From: Peronospora farinosa
Taxonomy: Eukaryota; Oomycota; Peronosporomycetes; Peronosporales; Peronosporaceae
Length of the DNA stretch: 48,028 bases
NCBI GenBank assembly: GCA_947646735.1
Contig: CANTFK010000577.1
Span: 1 to 48,028 of the forward strand
Reading direction: 5' to 3'
Part shown: positions 10,023-21,064 of the stretch, in pieces
Layout of the letters: each line of letters begins with the position of its first letter
Position numbering within the stretch: the stretch's first letter is position 1
Made by a program: the position numbers and the translations under genes
Notes under the pieces: model-generated
Databases searched by the model: none
What the model was told of the DNA's origin: nothing
What the model saw: the letters and a program-made list of their open reading frames with translations, nothing else

Positions 10023-11058
10023 TGCCGGGGGACAATGTACATGACTGTTGCGCGCTTCATCTGCGTGCTATATGCTGCCAATAACCTGTATCTGCGCCAT
10101 TCTGATGGTATTTCGAGCTTTTAAAAACAAGAGGGCTCTAACATCGCTATGACATGATAAATAGTCGTAGAGCTAGTAACAGCATGGGACAGTTAGGTAA
10201 GTACACCAAAGGAAGTCGGAGGTCGTTACGGTCCGGCCTCCTTGTTTGACCGAACGTACCAAGGTCGCGCCGCGGAGATCCATTCTAATTACTACTCAAC
10301 ATCTTGTGATCTGATAGCAATAGTGTTAGTCTTGACCTGGATGTTTTCCATTCTCTCTTACGGCATTCATGTTCCTGTAACGCGTTTGGTGTTCCCTGGA
10401 CTTGTGTACCTGAGCTTTCTTGTAGGATATCGTCTTCCTTTCAATGATATGGCGGCAACAGCTATCGTGTTGCTACTTCCAGCAAAGATTGTCGCTAATT
10501 TGTCGTACTACACAAGTTGCTCCGACAAGGTGCAGCTCATTTCCTCACATGTGCAAGTCCAGTGGTAAAGTAAAAAGGAAAAGCATGCAAGACATTACAA
10601 GTATGAAATACAAGCCAGAAGCTACACGCTTGCAATTATGTTCGGCAGGAAGATAATTGCATCAAGCCGACCGCCTACCTTGTGATAATGTTCCATGATC
10701 ACTGTACTTTAAACTGTGGCAAGGACCTCCAAATACTCTCCACTTTCTTACTCCTAAAACAAGTCACAAGAGCATGGTAAGAATGCAAACTTAAAATTGC
10801 AGGAGATGCCAATGTGACAGTTATGCATTGCAGACAATGTTGGATGTACGGTGGCTATTGCCGGAATAGACAAGAACTGCCCTTCGGCATTTTAAATAAA
10901 AATGAGCACAATACTCAAGAATGGTAAGTTCTGCATTGACCTGGAATGACTGCTACGAAATAGCGATAATCGCTAAATGGTGTAATCTTTCCAGTGCGCT
11001 GGACTTGTCTCCGGTCAGTCTTTCTTTCTGTCAATTAGTCTAGCGTAGCACGTGAATC
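10023..11058. other. Intergenic with small unassigned frames
   Basis: A plus-strand frame at 10242-10568 begins without an ATG and has two or three hydrophobic stretches (VLVLTWMFSILSYGI, FPGLVYLSFLVGY). Upstream, at 10183, a short ATG-led piece is followed directly by GTAAGTAC, so it could be the second exon of a small membrane protein. Nothing recognisable; possibly a decayed gene. The last 100 bases would carry the elongin C promoter. Confidence 0.3.
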
Positions 11059-11565
11059 ATGACGCAGGAAGCAGGCGACATGGCCATCCCTACACTCGAC
11101 ATGGTCAAGCTGATAAGGTAAAGTTATTGACGACGCGTGCATTTGTCTCATTTCGAGCTCGCAATTCTCTCTACAGACGCTGCACTTATCGATTAAAAAC
11201 ATGCTCAAGTCATCGTCGTTATGTGATAATTTATACCCCAGCGCTGAAGGCCACGAGATTTACATTAGCAGAAAGTGTGCAATGGTGTCGGGAACGATAC
11301 GTGCGATGCTGAGTGGTACGTTCATTAGAAAATTGAATACATTATTAGTGAAGTAGCACTGACACTTGTGCTTGCAGGCCACTTCACCGAGAGCAAGGGC
11401 GAGATCACATTCCCAGACATTAGTGCCCCCATCCTGGAAAAGGTGTCGCAGTACATGTACTACAAGACACAATATTCGGACAGCACATCACGTTTACCTG
11501 ACTTTGCCATTGAACCGGAGATTGCCATGGAGCTGCTCATGGCGGCCAATTACCTCGATTGCTAA
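11059..11565 (+). CDS. Elongin C (transcription elongation factor B polypeptide 1)
   Basis: Three exons (11059-11117, 11242-11315, 11378-11565) give a 106-residue protein of SKP1/BTB-POZ fold. Junctions are AG/GTAAAG, CCCCAG, G/GTACGT and TTGCAG, and the frame is continuous. Strong family matches are MVKLISAEGHEIYISRKCAM at the N terminus, VSGTIRAMLSG in the middle, and the hallmark C terminus EPEIAMELLMAANYLDC. Elongin C is the adaptor that, with elongin B, links BC-box substrate receptors to cullin-2/5 ubiquitin ligases and also supports RNA polymerase II elongation. The length is close to the animal protein (112). It is convergent with ERH. Confidence 0.95.
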
Positions 11566-12032
11566 ACATTCAATTACCGATCGCGAGACTCATACCGCCA
11601 ATCTACTCTATTGCATTCTTGCGTCAGTATCTCTGTTGGACTATCCCCATGTGAACTCTTCTTTGTGTACAAATATTTAATGATTGCTTGTTGTCAAGCA
11701 ACGACGTCGCGCATGGCATGTGTTGTACAAGGTGAGCAGAACGGAGCTATTTTGGTTGTAGTTGGCAATGCTGGAGCTACTTAAACTAGTGCAGCTTGTG
11801 GCGATATTCTGCGCTGTGATAATAATTCTCTTCATTTTTCCTAGGCAGCTCATGACGGCCTTACTGCATTCCTAAAGTTTTGAGTTTCTCAATTGTGCTA
11901 GTGGTCCAGCAGTTGTCGTCGTGTAGTACGAGGCAAGCTCTATCACGTGAAATATCAAGCTCCATCATCTGTCGACGTCTCAGTCATATTATCAAACAGC
12001 TTACTTCAGCTTTTCTTTCTCACTTGATCTAC
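11566..12032. other. Intergenic between convergent elongin C and ERH
   Basis: About 470 bp of facing 3' UTR sequence. No coding frame or structured repeat was recognised. Confidence 0.4.
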
Positions 12033-12350
12033 TTATGCGGCCTGATTCTTCAGCACCTGAAAGACTTTTTTCTTGATCCATTCCTTGCCACAGGGCAGGT
12101 ATGTCTTGGTCTCAAGGTCTAACACAAGAGCGCTAAGATCCGTGAGCGAATCAATGTACGTATACAGGTCCTGAATGTCGTACGTAATGTTCTTCAAGTC
12201 TGGATTCAACTGCTTCAGCTTCGCCTCATACATCTTTACCACGCCGTCCATACCGCCGTTCACCGATTCAAAGTCCAGATACGTGCGTGAGTTCGGGTCA
12301 CGCGTGTACTGCACCAAGATGATTGTATGCTTCGCCTGTCGGAACTCCGC
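12033..12350 (-). CDS. Enhancer of rudimentary homologue (ERH), main exon
   Basis: The exon encodes essentially all of ERH: KHTIILVQYTRD, RTYLDFESVNGGMDGVVKMY, NITYDIQDLYTYIDSLTDLS and the end EWIKKKVFQVLKNQAA. ERH is a small conserved dimeric RNA-metabolism cofactor of about 104 residues. The 5' end is unresolved: there is no in-frame ATG, and acceptor AGs occur at 12352-12351 (exon from 12350) and 12337-12336 (exon from 12335). A first exon of one or a few codons is therefore needed. Candidates are an ATG immediately followed by GTATAG near 12419, or ATGGAA followed by GTAAGA at 16014-16009, which would place the hAT element inside the first intron. Confidence 0.9.
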   Translation of the reverse strand, partial: AEFRQAKHTIILVQYTRDPNSRTYLDFESVNGGMDGVVKMYEAKLKQLNPDLKNITYDIQDLYTYIDSLTDLSALVLDLETKTYLPCGKEWIKKKVFQVLKNQAA

Positions 12351-12377
12351 CTATGGTGCATAGATACATATACTAGT

Positions 12378-15300
12378 CAGTGTATTGACTCAATAGGTCT
12401 CTCTCAGTAGCATTACTATACCATCGTGTGGCCTCCTCCTTCTTTGCGAGTCTTCGTTGACTGGCTGTAAAATACCTGATTTTTATATAGTGTGCTGCCG
12501 ACACTAACATTAACAGCTTTTTCTTACCAATACTAAATGTTGCTTGAATGTTGCTGCGGCGCAACGTAGCAAGACTCCCATCCATGTCCATGTAAATTGG
12601 ACGATCCAGATCCATAATAATGAAGTTTGGATCGAAAGCTGTTTCAGATCCATAATTCCATATACGTTCCATGGATCAATCATTTTCTAATTTAGTACTC
12701 ATTACAAATCGATACTGTTTTGCCATCTGTCCATCTCTTTACACTCGCTTTTCGTCTTGTTAAGTTTTATAAGGTAAGTCATCCATCCATCTATCCACCG
12801 ATCCACCTATTCATCCATCCTTGTACCGTTCATCTAAATCCACAGGTGCTTGCTATACACATGGATGATACAAGGAAAACCCGGGAAAGCCAGGACACAC
12901 AAGGCATCGTCAGGTCTCAGGAACGTGCTCGCCGCGTTGATGCTCGAAATCCGGAACGTCAGGGATCTAAAAGACAAGCAGACAAGCGATCAGAAATTGC
13001 AGAGGTAGTCTCAAGAGCGACCAGTAAAAAAAGAAAATCACGGGCATATGAACACTTTCATCTCAAGAGCAGCATCCGAGAAGATCATCCACAAAAGAGA
13101 AACACAACCCGATGGGTTGAGACATACAAGTGCAACAAATGCGGCAAGGAGCTCAAAGTTATTGAAGGATTAGGAAACTCAAATTTAACAAGACATCTTA
13201 GAGATCAGCATAACCTCAATCGGGACGGATCTCTTTACGGTAGAAATAACGCACTCGATGGAGTTGTGCAAGAAAATATGCAACTTCAATCAATGGAGGT
13301 ACGTTGTGCGTGGATTTGGTTTCATTCTTTGATTCTTCAGCAACTGATGTGTTCATTTATTTGTTACTTGCTTACGTCATTGTTGCACAGGAACGTTTCA
13401 ACCCCGACACTTTGAAAACCAGGATCGTTGAATTCTTTGCCGATGCAGATATAGCCTTTAGCATCGTGGAGAAGCAATCTTTTCACGACCTAATTGGCTT
13501 TCTCAACAAAAAGGCTGAGAGCATGTTGGTTCAACAAGAGGCTCTGAAGAATCACGCCACCGACATTTATATCGCTACTAGGGATATTGTGATCGAAAAA
13601 ATGAAAAAGGACATTCGAGGAGTCGACGTTATTCATTTCACGACGGATTGCTGGACGACAAAAGGAAAAAACTACGGGTTCTTGAGCTTGACTGGACACT
13701 GGGTTGATGCAAAATTTGAGCTCCATCAAAGTCTTCTAGGCTTAAAAAATGTTGAAGGTCATTTTCTTTGAAATGGATTGCAGCGCATGTACAATCCAAC
13801 ATTTTGACTTGCGGCTGTTGTTTGCCATTGCAGGATCTCACGAAGGGAAAAATCTCGAGAAATATTATTACAAGATGGTCGCCGAAAATTTTGGCCTTCT
13901 CAACGTCCACGGTCATGCAACAGTTGACAACGGGAGTAATAACTCTACTCTTTTTGAAGCCTTTGGAAGGCGAGATGATGTCATCTTTGACAAAGAAGAC
14001 AAGATGCACATATGTGTTGCCCATGTCTTGAAGCTTGTTGCTCGAGACGGCCTTGCCCAATTTGGAATAGTGGATGACGATGAAGATGATGAAGTGGTCG
14101 TTGAAAGATCTGCTATGAGGTATGTAACATCTGCATTAAACATCTTAACAATGTACTTCGATTGTTTTTCAGCTATATTTCTGAATTGGCGTGGTAATTC
14201 AATTTAGCATTGGCGCCATCGTGGATCGCCCAGACGGTGCAGATGTCTCGATTGAAACTGTTTACCAGAGGATCAAGGGCTTTGCTACCTTTGTCAATGG
14301 GAGCACGCAAAGGAAAGAGCAATTTGCATGCGCCGTAAAGCTGCAGCAACCAAACTCCCACGCTGTTGCGGTTATCGGTGATGTCAGCACAAGATGGAAC
14401 TCAACGTATCAAATGTTTTTACGGGCACTCCAGTTGCGGTGAGATTATGGTGACTTCAGCATTGCGGTGTACTGAAACACCTTCACGGCATTCCAAAATT
14501 ATGTTCTAACTTCGAACTCTTGACAAAACAGAAAAAGTATTACCTATATGACGGCCACGATGGACAATTTTGAGCAGTACCATCTAGATAACAAAGAATG
14601 GATTAAGCTCGAGCAAGTTAACCGATTCTTGGAGCCTCTGGAATGGGCAACGAAGATTGTGTGTGACGACAAGTATCCGACCCTCTCTGTCGTTGTCCCA
14701 GTTTATTCCTATCTTTGGAAAAGCGTCGATCGAGTAAGTCAGCGTTTTTAACTTACGCACAAATACCTGACGACGATTGTTTGTTGTTCGACTAACATGT
14801 TTTCTACTAGATTTTCCGTGAGTACGATGCAAGACACCTGGAGCCTGTTTCGAGAGCTATGCACAAGAAACTCGAGAAATACGTGAATAAGGCATTCAAG
14901 CAGGAATCGAATTATTTTGCAACAATTCTGGACCCAAAATTCAATATTAAATGGTTTCGGGACTCTGCGACATGGCCGCGACATTTCTGGACGATTGGCT
15001 ATACCCCCGAAGCCATTGAGCTTCGTTTCGGCAATGAAGCATCGAAATTTCGAGTCCAGGTGGAAAACGAAGTTGGAGACGACCCTGAGTTTGGCGGATC
15101 TCCAATAGCCGACTCACAGCCATTGGACCCAATGGACAGGCTTTTCTCATCTGCAACAGAGCCAGAGGAAGGTGAGAGCATTGACCGGCTGAAGGAGGAA
15201 ATCAACTCCTATTTCTCCTTAAGAAAAGGCCACAAACATCAAGACCCGCTGGAATGGTGGAAGATCCACCAGTTTCAGTTCCCGACATTAGCTCGGATGG

Positions 15301-15739
15301 CACGCTATTATCTTGCAATCCCGGCAACCAGCGCCCCATCCGAACAAGTGTTTTCGCAGGGCAGACGGGTTTTTAGATGGGACAGAAGTGCCCTCTCTCC
15401 GGAGAATCTAGAAAAAGTTCTTTGTCTCAAGGAATGGTACAGGAATCTTGGGCCCTTTAGACGTCAATCCAATTAGATAAGTAAGTTTTGGGAAAGCAAC
15501 GGTTTCCTACGTATTATCGAGGTTTTCATCCGAGCCTTCCTACAACGAGATTTCTTAGATAGCTGGTATTGTAGTCCGATAGAAACAACATTATGTCACC
15601 AACTATTACGATGTTTTGCTGGTCGACAAATTTCCTGTGTAAATGAGGATATCCGCGGATCATGGACATGGAACATTCATAATTGATGGACCATTATAAT
15701 ATCGATCAGGTCCATATCCGATCCATGATCCATACACTG
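12378..15739 (+). mobile_element. hAT-superfamily DNA transposon with apparently intact transposase
   Basis: Proposed boundaries rest on a short imperfect terminal inverted repeat: CAGTGTATTGA at 12378 and the complement of CAGTGTATGGA ending at 15739 (10 of 11 matching). Both subterminal regions carry scattered GGATC/ATCCAT motifs (12590-12672 and 15650-15735), as hAT ends often do. The expected 8-bp target duplication is not seen (ATACTAGT on the left, GGGGTCTG on the right), so the exact ends are tentative. Total length would be about 3.4 kb, plausible for an autonomous hAT. Confidence 0.6.
12861..15476 (+). CDS. hAT-family transposase with BED-type zinc finger
   Basis: Six exons (12861-13298, 13391-13757, 13834-14119, 14208-14438, 14532-14733, 14811-15476) join in frame to 729 residues with no internal stop. 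Order: basic N terminus; BED-like zinc finger (CNKCGKEL, then NLTRHLRDQH) near residues 90-120; first catalytic Asp in HFTTDCWT; second in ATVDNGSNNS; the CxxH-type ICVAHVLKL; and a C-terminal hAT dimerisation region (DPLEWWKIHQ to PATSAPSEQVFSQGR). The third donor-type junction at 13758 (GTCATT) is weak but keeps the frame. A probable 5' UTR intron (GTAAGT near 12774 to CACAG at 12845) precedes the ATG. Intact catalytic motifs suggest recent activity or domestication. Confidence 0.88.
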
Positions 15740-16783
15740 GGGGTCTGATCGTAACTCTTTACGAAAATGCATTTGAATTGAAAGGAATGTATCAAAGCAC
15801 CGCTTCGAAGCGGTATAAATCTCAAAACGGGACGTATACGAACTTAGCGACTACACTCGGTCGAACCCCTCATCATCTCAACATTTCAAAAGAATCTTGA
15901 GTTTTGTAATGAATCGTGTGCTCGATTGATATTAGTAAAATGCTTCTTTAAGTGCTCTTGTCATTGATGTCATCAATTATTAATCGAGGCGACCGTATGG
16001 CATCTTACTTCCATAATATAGAGGCGATGGCATTGTATCCATCTCTTTGGATTATAGTGTCCTCTTTAATCCAGTTAGTTGCGTCATCGTATTGGTGCTG
16101 CCGTTTGCTCTGCTCTTGACATTGAGCTTCCAGGCGCTTGTACATGGATGTGTATCAAGCCATAACTGTAACTAGCTCGGTCAATGAGGCCGAATTGGCA
16201 AGGACCTAACCAGTTCACAATTCTACTCACAAAAGAAGTCTTACAGACACGTCACATCTCTTCTCTCAGCGCTTAGCGCCTAGTAGCTCACACGGGAAAG
16301 CTCTTCGAACAGCATGTTTTTCCATGCAGTAAATCTGGCGAGCAGAATCAATTTTTAGATGCGGCCTCTCTGCAGGCAGGCAAGGCCTGATTTAATTAGT
16401 AGTTAGAGCGCTGAACAACGTTGCCCCACCTGGTCAACACTCTTTCAAGCCTGCACAACGAACAGCACCAAATGCGATTAGCTGCAATTGCAGCAATGCA
16501 GACCAGATACCGGTTTGCCAAAATCTAGTTTATCGAGGACAAGGCATCTATTCACCATTTCCTCCGTCTCCTACATTGTTCCCAATCGTCAAAATAACGC
16601 ACAGTCAAGTAGCTCAAGTCACTGCATGTAAATTGTCTTCTCTTGATAAAACCTCCTCTCACTTCACGCCAAACTCCTAGAGCATCGTTCTGTCCCATAG
16701 CTTCATCTCTTTCAGACGTACTGCTAGTGGCAATAGAGATAAAGTCTCCTGGCGACTGCGAAACTAAAGTAGCGACTGGATCA
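15740..16783. other. Intergenic, no gene seen
   Basis: About 1 kb between the hAT end and NTF2. A frame at 16552-16911 on the minus strand overlaps the NTF2 coding exon in another phase and is a shadow. ATGGAA followed by GTAAGA at 16014-16004 (minus strand) is a possible distant first exon for ERH. Confidence 0.35.
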
Positions 16784-17216
16784 TTAACCATACTGAAGAC
16801 GGAAAACGTCATTGTGGATGTAGTACTGGCCAGGCTGATGGGACACGAGCTGAAACACCTGCGTGAATTGAATCGGATTGTTCTCCTCGATCTGGATCTT
16901 GCCCTGCACAAAGATAATCATGGCATTACCCGATGTGGACGGCTGAATATCCACTGTTGGGTACTCATGGCGTACCACGGGTAACCCCTGAAGCTTTGCC
17001 ATGATACTTTGCTGACCCGTGGACAGTTGACCCTCCCAGCTCATGTTAGATACATCTTGCTGTAAAGTAACAAGAATTTTCATTAATCACTTGGATATTC
17101 TATAAAAAAAGGATTGAGCGGTGACGTACGTAGAGGCTCGCAAGTCCCGGTCGGTTCGTATCGAACGTGGTGTAATAGTGCTGCACAAACGCCTTGGCGA
17201 CTTCTTCAGCAGACAT
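16784..17216 (-). CDS. Nuclear transport factor 2 (NTF2)
   Basis: Two exons (17216-17130 and 17059-16784, donor TAC/GTACGT, acceptor TTACAG) give a 120-residue protein. The sequence begins MSAEEVAKAFVQHYYTTFD, matching the NTF2 start with FxxHYYxxFD, and continues with MSWEGQLSTGQQSIMAKL and ends YYIHNDVFRLQYG, the typical NTF2 C terminus. NTF2 is a homodimer that carries Ran-GDP into the nucleus through FxFG nucleoporins. Length equals the family norm (about 125). A 40-bp CT repeat lies directly upstream of the start codon. Confidence 0.93.
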
Positions 17217-17222
17217 GATGAC

Positions 17223-17225
<3 letters not shown>

Positions 17226-17265
<40 letters not shown>
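17226..17265. repeat. (CT)20 microsatellite upstream of NTF2
   Basis: About twenty uninterrupted CT units, 10 bp upstream of the NTF2 start codon (GA repeats on the coding strand). It probably lies in the 5' UTR or core promoter and is expected to vary in length between isolates. Confidence 0.95.
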
Positions 17266-17269
<4 letters not shown>

Positions 17270-17486
17270 CCTTTGATTTCCACTGGTCGAGCGGGTTTTT
17301 TTGTGGTTTTAGACTATGTAATTGGTAGAAAGTAGATATATTATATAGAGTTATGTAATTCGACATAATTACACATGGCTCGGATCTATTTGTTCTACAA
17401 AAAGGTGATCTACAAACTGCTATATGTCATACCGGTTTCCTTCTATCGATCTACTTTTAGCACACATCAAAGGAATTATTACGACG

Positions 17487-18358
17487 TCATCTCATGTTCT
17501 GGAGAGTCAGAAATGACTTGAACAGCTGCTTGAACGCATCACACTTGGGAACTACGTGGCCTTTGGCGTGCACCGAAGTCAGCACGCGATTGTCAAGGGT
17601 CTGTAAGCAACAGACGATCGGTTAATCATCAATACAATTGACACAAAAATACCGTGATAGAAGATTACGCACCTCTTGAAAGATGTCCATCACTTGCTGG
17701 CTCTTGGCAGCCGGGATGACGTAGTCGTTCAAGCCGAAGACGTGCAGTGACGAAATGTCGGGGACAACGCCCGAGTCCAACGAGAACTGAGGTGAGCTTA
17801 GATAGCTTCCAAACAGCACGGCCAGTTTCGGTGACCAATGCAGTTCAGCGCAGGCCTGCAAGCAACAACTGTGTCAGAGTTTTTGCCTCATCCGCTTATG
17901 CACTTCGGTTCTCGCCCTTTACGTACCTGTTCTGAGCACATCCACGCCGCAAGACTCGCTCCTTGCGAGAACCCAACAACTCCATCTACGTCTCCGATCT
18001 CGTCCAGCTTCTCACGGAGGAAGTTTATAAGTACGTCCCGGTCTCCGTCCAAACTGCTAGAGTCTTTCTGGTGAATGCCCGGCAGCCGCCACCACGCGCG
18101 AAATTCCATCTTCTTCTTACTAGAGTGTATGTGCTTCATCTTGCTAGAAGCTGAACTAGGTCGCTTGCTTTGACGCGCTAAAATGGGCGGCACGGTGATG
18201 AAGGGCCCGTTCAGGAAAATCAATTCCACATTCGAGTTGATCCCATGCAGATGCTTTGTCTTAGCCATGAACGTGATTGCGTCCTGGTACATGCCATGCA
18301 GGCACAACAAACGCAGTTTACGGTCGGTGCATCTGCTTAACATGCGCGAAGCCGTCAT
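17487..18358 (-). CDS. FSH-family serine hydrolase (OVCA2-like)
   Basis: Three exons (18358-17927, 17855-17673, 17600-17487) give a 242-residue alpha/beta hydrolase. The start RKLRLLCLHGMYQDAITF holds the LHG oxyanion strand of the family; the nucleophile serine sits in GVVGFSQGASLAAW; the acid is Asp in VFGLNDYVIP; the histidine is in HAKGHVVP. All three triad members are thus visible and in order. The family includes yeast FSH1-3 and human OVCA2, esterases preferring long-chain acyl esters. Residues 65-85, a basic serine-rich insert, look poorly conserved. It is head-to-tail with NTF2 (about 270 bp apart). Confidence 0.9.
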
Positions 18359-18905
18359 GTTCGGGTGCTCCTACAAGATTGTTACTTGTGACCCCTTGAG
18401 CCAATCACCACAATCGTCGTATCGTTAACATAATCCAATGCTTCCATTCGTCTTTGTTCTAAGTAGAAATAGACTTTTCATCTCCATAGAAACCACAACT
18501 ACAGTATATCTTTGCATCTTGCCTATGCTTTCCTGTAACAAACAAGAACCGCAACTAATGGCCAGGAAGACTATGTCGTTGCATTCAAATACACAAAAAG
18601 GATCGGTACGAAGAAAGTCAAAACTTGGATGGATGTCTGTGCTTGAAATGTCTTTTTTGAATGGTGGAAGACTAGCTTGCTTGAATGCTTAGAGATGTAG
18701 ACGCATAAGGGCTCTTTTAATGTGTAGGACTCTTAAGTGCTAGACAGTAGTCAATTCGTGCCAATAGATTGTACTTATGCGATGTAGGTAGTCTTTGAAT
18801 ATTCATTTACTGAACGAACAACAATATTAAATACTATCATTATCGTAACAGACAGGTCACACACAACGTCTTCAAGCACCAACAGCATTGTCATCGTCAA
18901 GCACA

Positions 18906-18940
18906 AGCAGCAGCAACAGCAGCAGCAACAGCAGCAGCAA
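18906..18940. repeat. CAG/CAA trinucleotide microsatellite
   Basis: A short run of CAG units interrupted by CAA, roughly three copies of a CAGCAGCAA-type 9-mer. It is in intergenic DNA upstream of DBR1 and not inside a recognised reading frame. Confidence 0.9.
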
Positions 18941-19062
18941 TAGAAGCATTAAATTAGAAACTCTACTATTCATAAAAACCGTAATGTTATAAGCTCTTTT
19001 TCGTACTTTTAGTGACGCACTATGAACAATCAGATCTTAATAAAAATACGGGGGCTGATGGG

Positions 19063-19094
19063 ACTAAAAAGGTGGTTGATAAATAACGCCACCC
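19063..19094. repeat. Dispersed repeat copy (AAAAAGGTGGTTGATAAATA type)
   Basis: A 30-base motif AAAAAGGTGG-TTGAT-AAATAACGCCACC that recurs, nearly identical, at 32515-32548. GGTGG and CCACC at its ends form a small inverted repeat. Probably the end of a dispersed mobile element. Confidence 0.6.
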
Positions 19095-19269
19095 TATTGC
19101 GAGCACATAATATTAACGTTTCTAAATTTCTACCTCAAAACAGCTATACTACCATTCTATACATTCTACTTGGTAGAATTTGAAAGCATATTGTTTTACG
19201 AAATCGGTATCTGGATAGTAAAATAATTTTACTTAGTAAATCTCTGTCATTAAGAGCTCCTCATCTCCA

Positions 19270-20850
19270 ATGGTGCGCGTGGCGGTCGTAGGGTGCGCTC
19301 ATGGTATGCTGGACGATATCTATGCAACTGTCAATTTCGTCAATGAAATGGAACCTAGCAATCCTGTAGAACTCTTGCTGTGCTGTGGTGATTTCGAATG
19401 TATGCGCAATCTGCGCGACTTGGAGACGCTGGCCTGTCCGATCAAATATCGAGCATTGCATGCTTTTCATCGGTACTATACTCAAGAAAAACGGGCTCCT
19501 GTGCTCACTGTCTTTATAGGTGGGAATCATGAAGCTTCGGGGTATTTACAAGAGCTTTATTATGGCGGTTGGGTAGCACCAAACATCTTTTATCTGGGTG
19601 CAGCAGGTGCGATCAATGTTGCAGGACTGCGTATTGCAGGTCTTTCGGGTATTTACAATCAGCAACACTATACAGCAGGAAGGTTCGAGGCACTGCCATT
19701 TGACAACAACACTATGCGGAGTGTCTATCATGTCCGTGAACTCGAAGTCTTTCAGCTCTCGCACTTGCAGCAGGTAGACAAGATACCAGTAGGAGCATTT
19801 TTATCGCATGATTGGCCTCGAGGTATTGAGCAGCACGGTAATGTACAGCAGTTACTACGTCGCAAACCATTCTTTGAGCAGGAGATAAGGACGAACACAC
19901 TCGGTAGTCCTGCTGGCGAGTTTCTGATGTATCAGCTTCGTCCACAATATTGGTTTGCCGCACACTTGCATGTCAAGTTTTCTGCCATTGTCACTCATCC
20001 AGATCGACAAAGTAGTGAAGCAATGGTATCAAATGGTGAAAAAACACTTGAGGCTGACAAGGTCAAGCCGAGTGGCGAGCAATACGCAGCTCCCAAGCCG
20101 TCCTTCTGGCCAAGTACGACCAAGTTCTTAGCGCTTGACAAATGCCTCCCACGTAGAGAGTTTATGCAGATTTTGGACTTGCCTTCTTTGGCAATGGAGT
20201 CTACATCCAAGGAAGAGCAGAAGATAGACAGTGACAGCGTGTTAGTGACCGACGCTAAGCAGGATGTCACTGAATCTGATCAGGCTATCAAGATTAGTCC
20301 GAGTACAAAACGTTCGTCGCCACCAAAGATTATGTTCGACTTGGAATGGCTTGCTATCCTGCGCGCGACACACCATCTTGCTTCAGCCAACAAATCTGCG
20401 CCGCGCGTGCCGCAAGAGGAAATGAAAATTGAAGACAAGGACATTTCTTGGGTGAAGCAGCGCCTTGAGGAATTTGTTGCAGAGAAGAAACTAGACAAGG
20501 ATCAAGGCGAATGGATCACTGATTTCGTGAAGACCGTACCAGGCCACGGTGAAGAAGAGGGGCCACATGTAGCGACGGGCAATCCTCAAACGGACCTTTT
20601 GTTGGAGCTGCTGAAGCTTCCACATGTCGTTACCGCACCATTTGTTGGCGGCGATTTGATTGCAGTGGCTGTCGAGGACCCTAATGAGATTGATCTAGAC
20701 GATGACGAAGACATCGACGACACTGATACAAAGCTAGTGAACACCGAAGACGTTACCAATGATGACGACGCATGCACCAATCGCGAGGTACTAAGTGTTA
20801 TGGAAACAAAAACACCTGTAGACTCGTACGAAATCACCCTCGACCTATAA
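19270..20850 (+). CDS. RNA lariat debranching enzyme DBR1
   Basis: A 526-residue single-exon metallophosphoesterase that hydrolyses the 2'-5' branch of excised intron lariats in the nucleus. The N-terminal half carries the whole signature set: VAVVGCAHGMLDDIY (DBR1 replaces the usual first Asp ligand by Cys, here Cys9, retained), LLCCGDFECMRN, FIGGNHEASGYLQEL, YYGGWVAPNIFYLG, AFLSHDWPRGI and WFAAHLHVKF. The second Cys of the usual GCCHG is Ala here. The C-terminal DBR1 domain includes FLALDKCLPRREFMQIL and a long acidic tail (DLDDDEDIDDTD). Length is like the human enzyme (544). Given the many introns in this window the function fits. Confidence 0.97.
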   Translation: MVRVAVVGCAHGMLDDIYATVNFVNEMEPSNPVELLLCCGDFECMRNLRDLETLACPIKYRALHAFHRYYTQEKRAPVLTVFIGGNHEASGYLQELYYGGWVAPNIFYLGAAGAINVAGLRIAGLSGIYNQQHYTAGRFEALPFDNNTMRSVYHVRELEVFQLSHLQQVDKIPVGAFLSHDWPRGIEQHGNVQQLLRRKPFFEQEIRTNTLGSPAGEFLMYQLRPQYWFAAHLHVKFSAIVTHPDRQSSEAMVSNGEKTLEADKVKPSGEQYAAPKPSFWPSTTKFLALDKCLPRREFMQILDLPSLAMESTSKEEQKIDSDSVLVTDAKQDVTESDQAIKISPSTKRSSPPKIMFDLEWLAILRATHHLASANKSAPRVPQEEMKIEDKDISWVKQRLEEFVAEKKLDKDQGEWITDFVKTVPGHGEEEGPHVATGNPQTDLLLELLKLPHVVTAPFVGGDLIAVAVEDPNEIDLDDDEDIDDTDTKLVNTEDVTNDDDACTNREVLSVMETKTPVDSYEITLDL

Positions 20851-21064
20851 CTTGAACACGGCGTATCCATTACCAGCACCTCTATCACACACGACGAGGT
20901 TTATAATGAGAGAAGATGTTCTTCTGAAGCAGCTATATAGTCATTGTTATCGTCAATAACCACAAGCTCCTTACAATAACTTATAAGGAATCAAATACTC
21001 TAACGAAATAGCCAATCCATAAGAGCCACTGTCATAACCAGTCGTGTCTTTCAACGTGCAAGCG

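Larger units (their letters stand above)
18359..19269. other. Intergenic region with a CAG/CAA repeat and a dispersed repeat copy
   Basis: About 0.9 kb upstream of DBR1. Contains the CAG/CAA repeat at 18906-18940 and the dispersed GGTGG motif at 19063-19094. The frame at 18438-18692 is not convincing as a gene. Confidence 0.4.

Noticed and set aside
10242..10568. Plus-strand hydrophobic 108-aa frame
   Set aside because: No ATG and no recognised family; kept only as a note in the intergenic entry.
12373..12672. Minus-strand 99-aa frame upstream of ERH
   Set aside because: It covers the left end of the hAT element with its GGATC-type subterminal repeats; the apparent protein is most likely a by-product of that sequence.
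16552..16911. Minus-strand 119-aa frame
   Set aside because: Another phase of NTF2 exon 2 and its 3' UTR.
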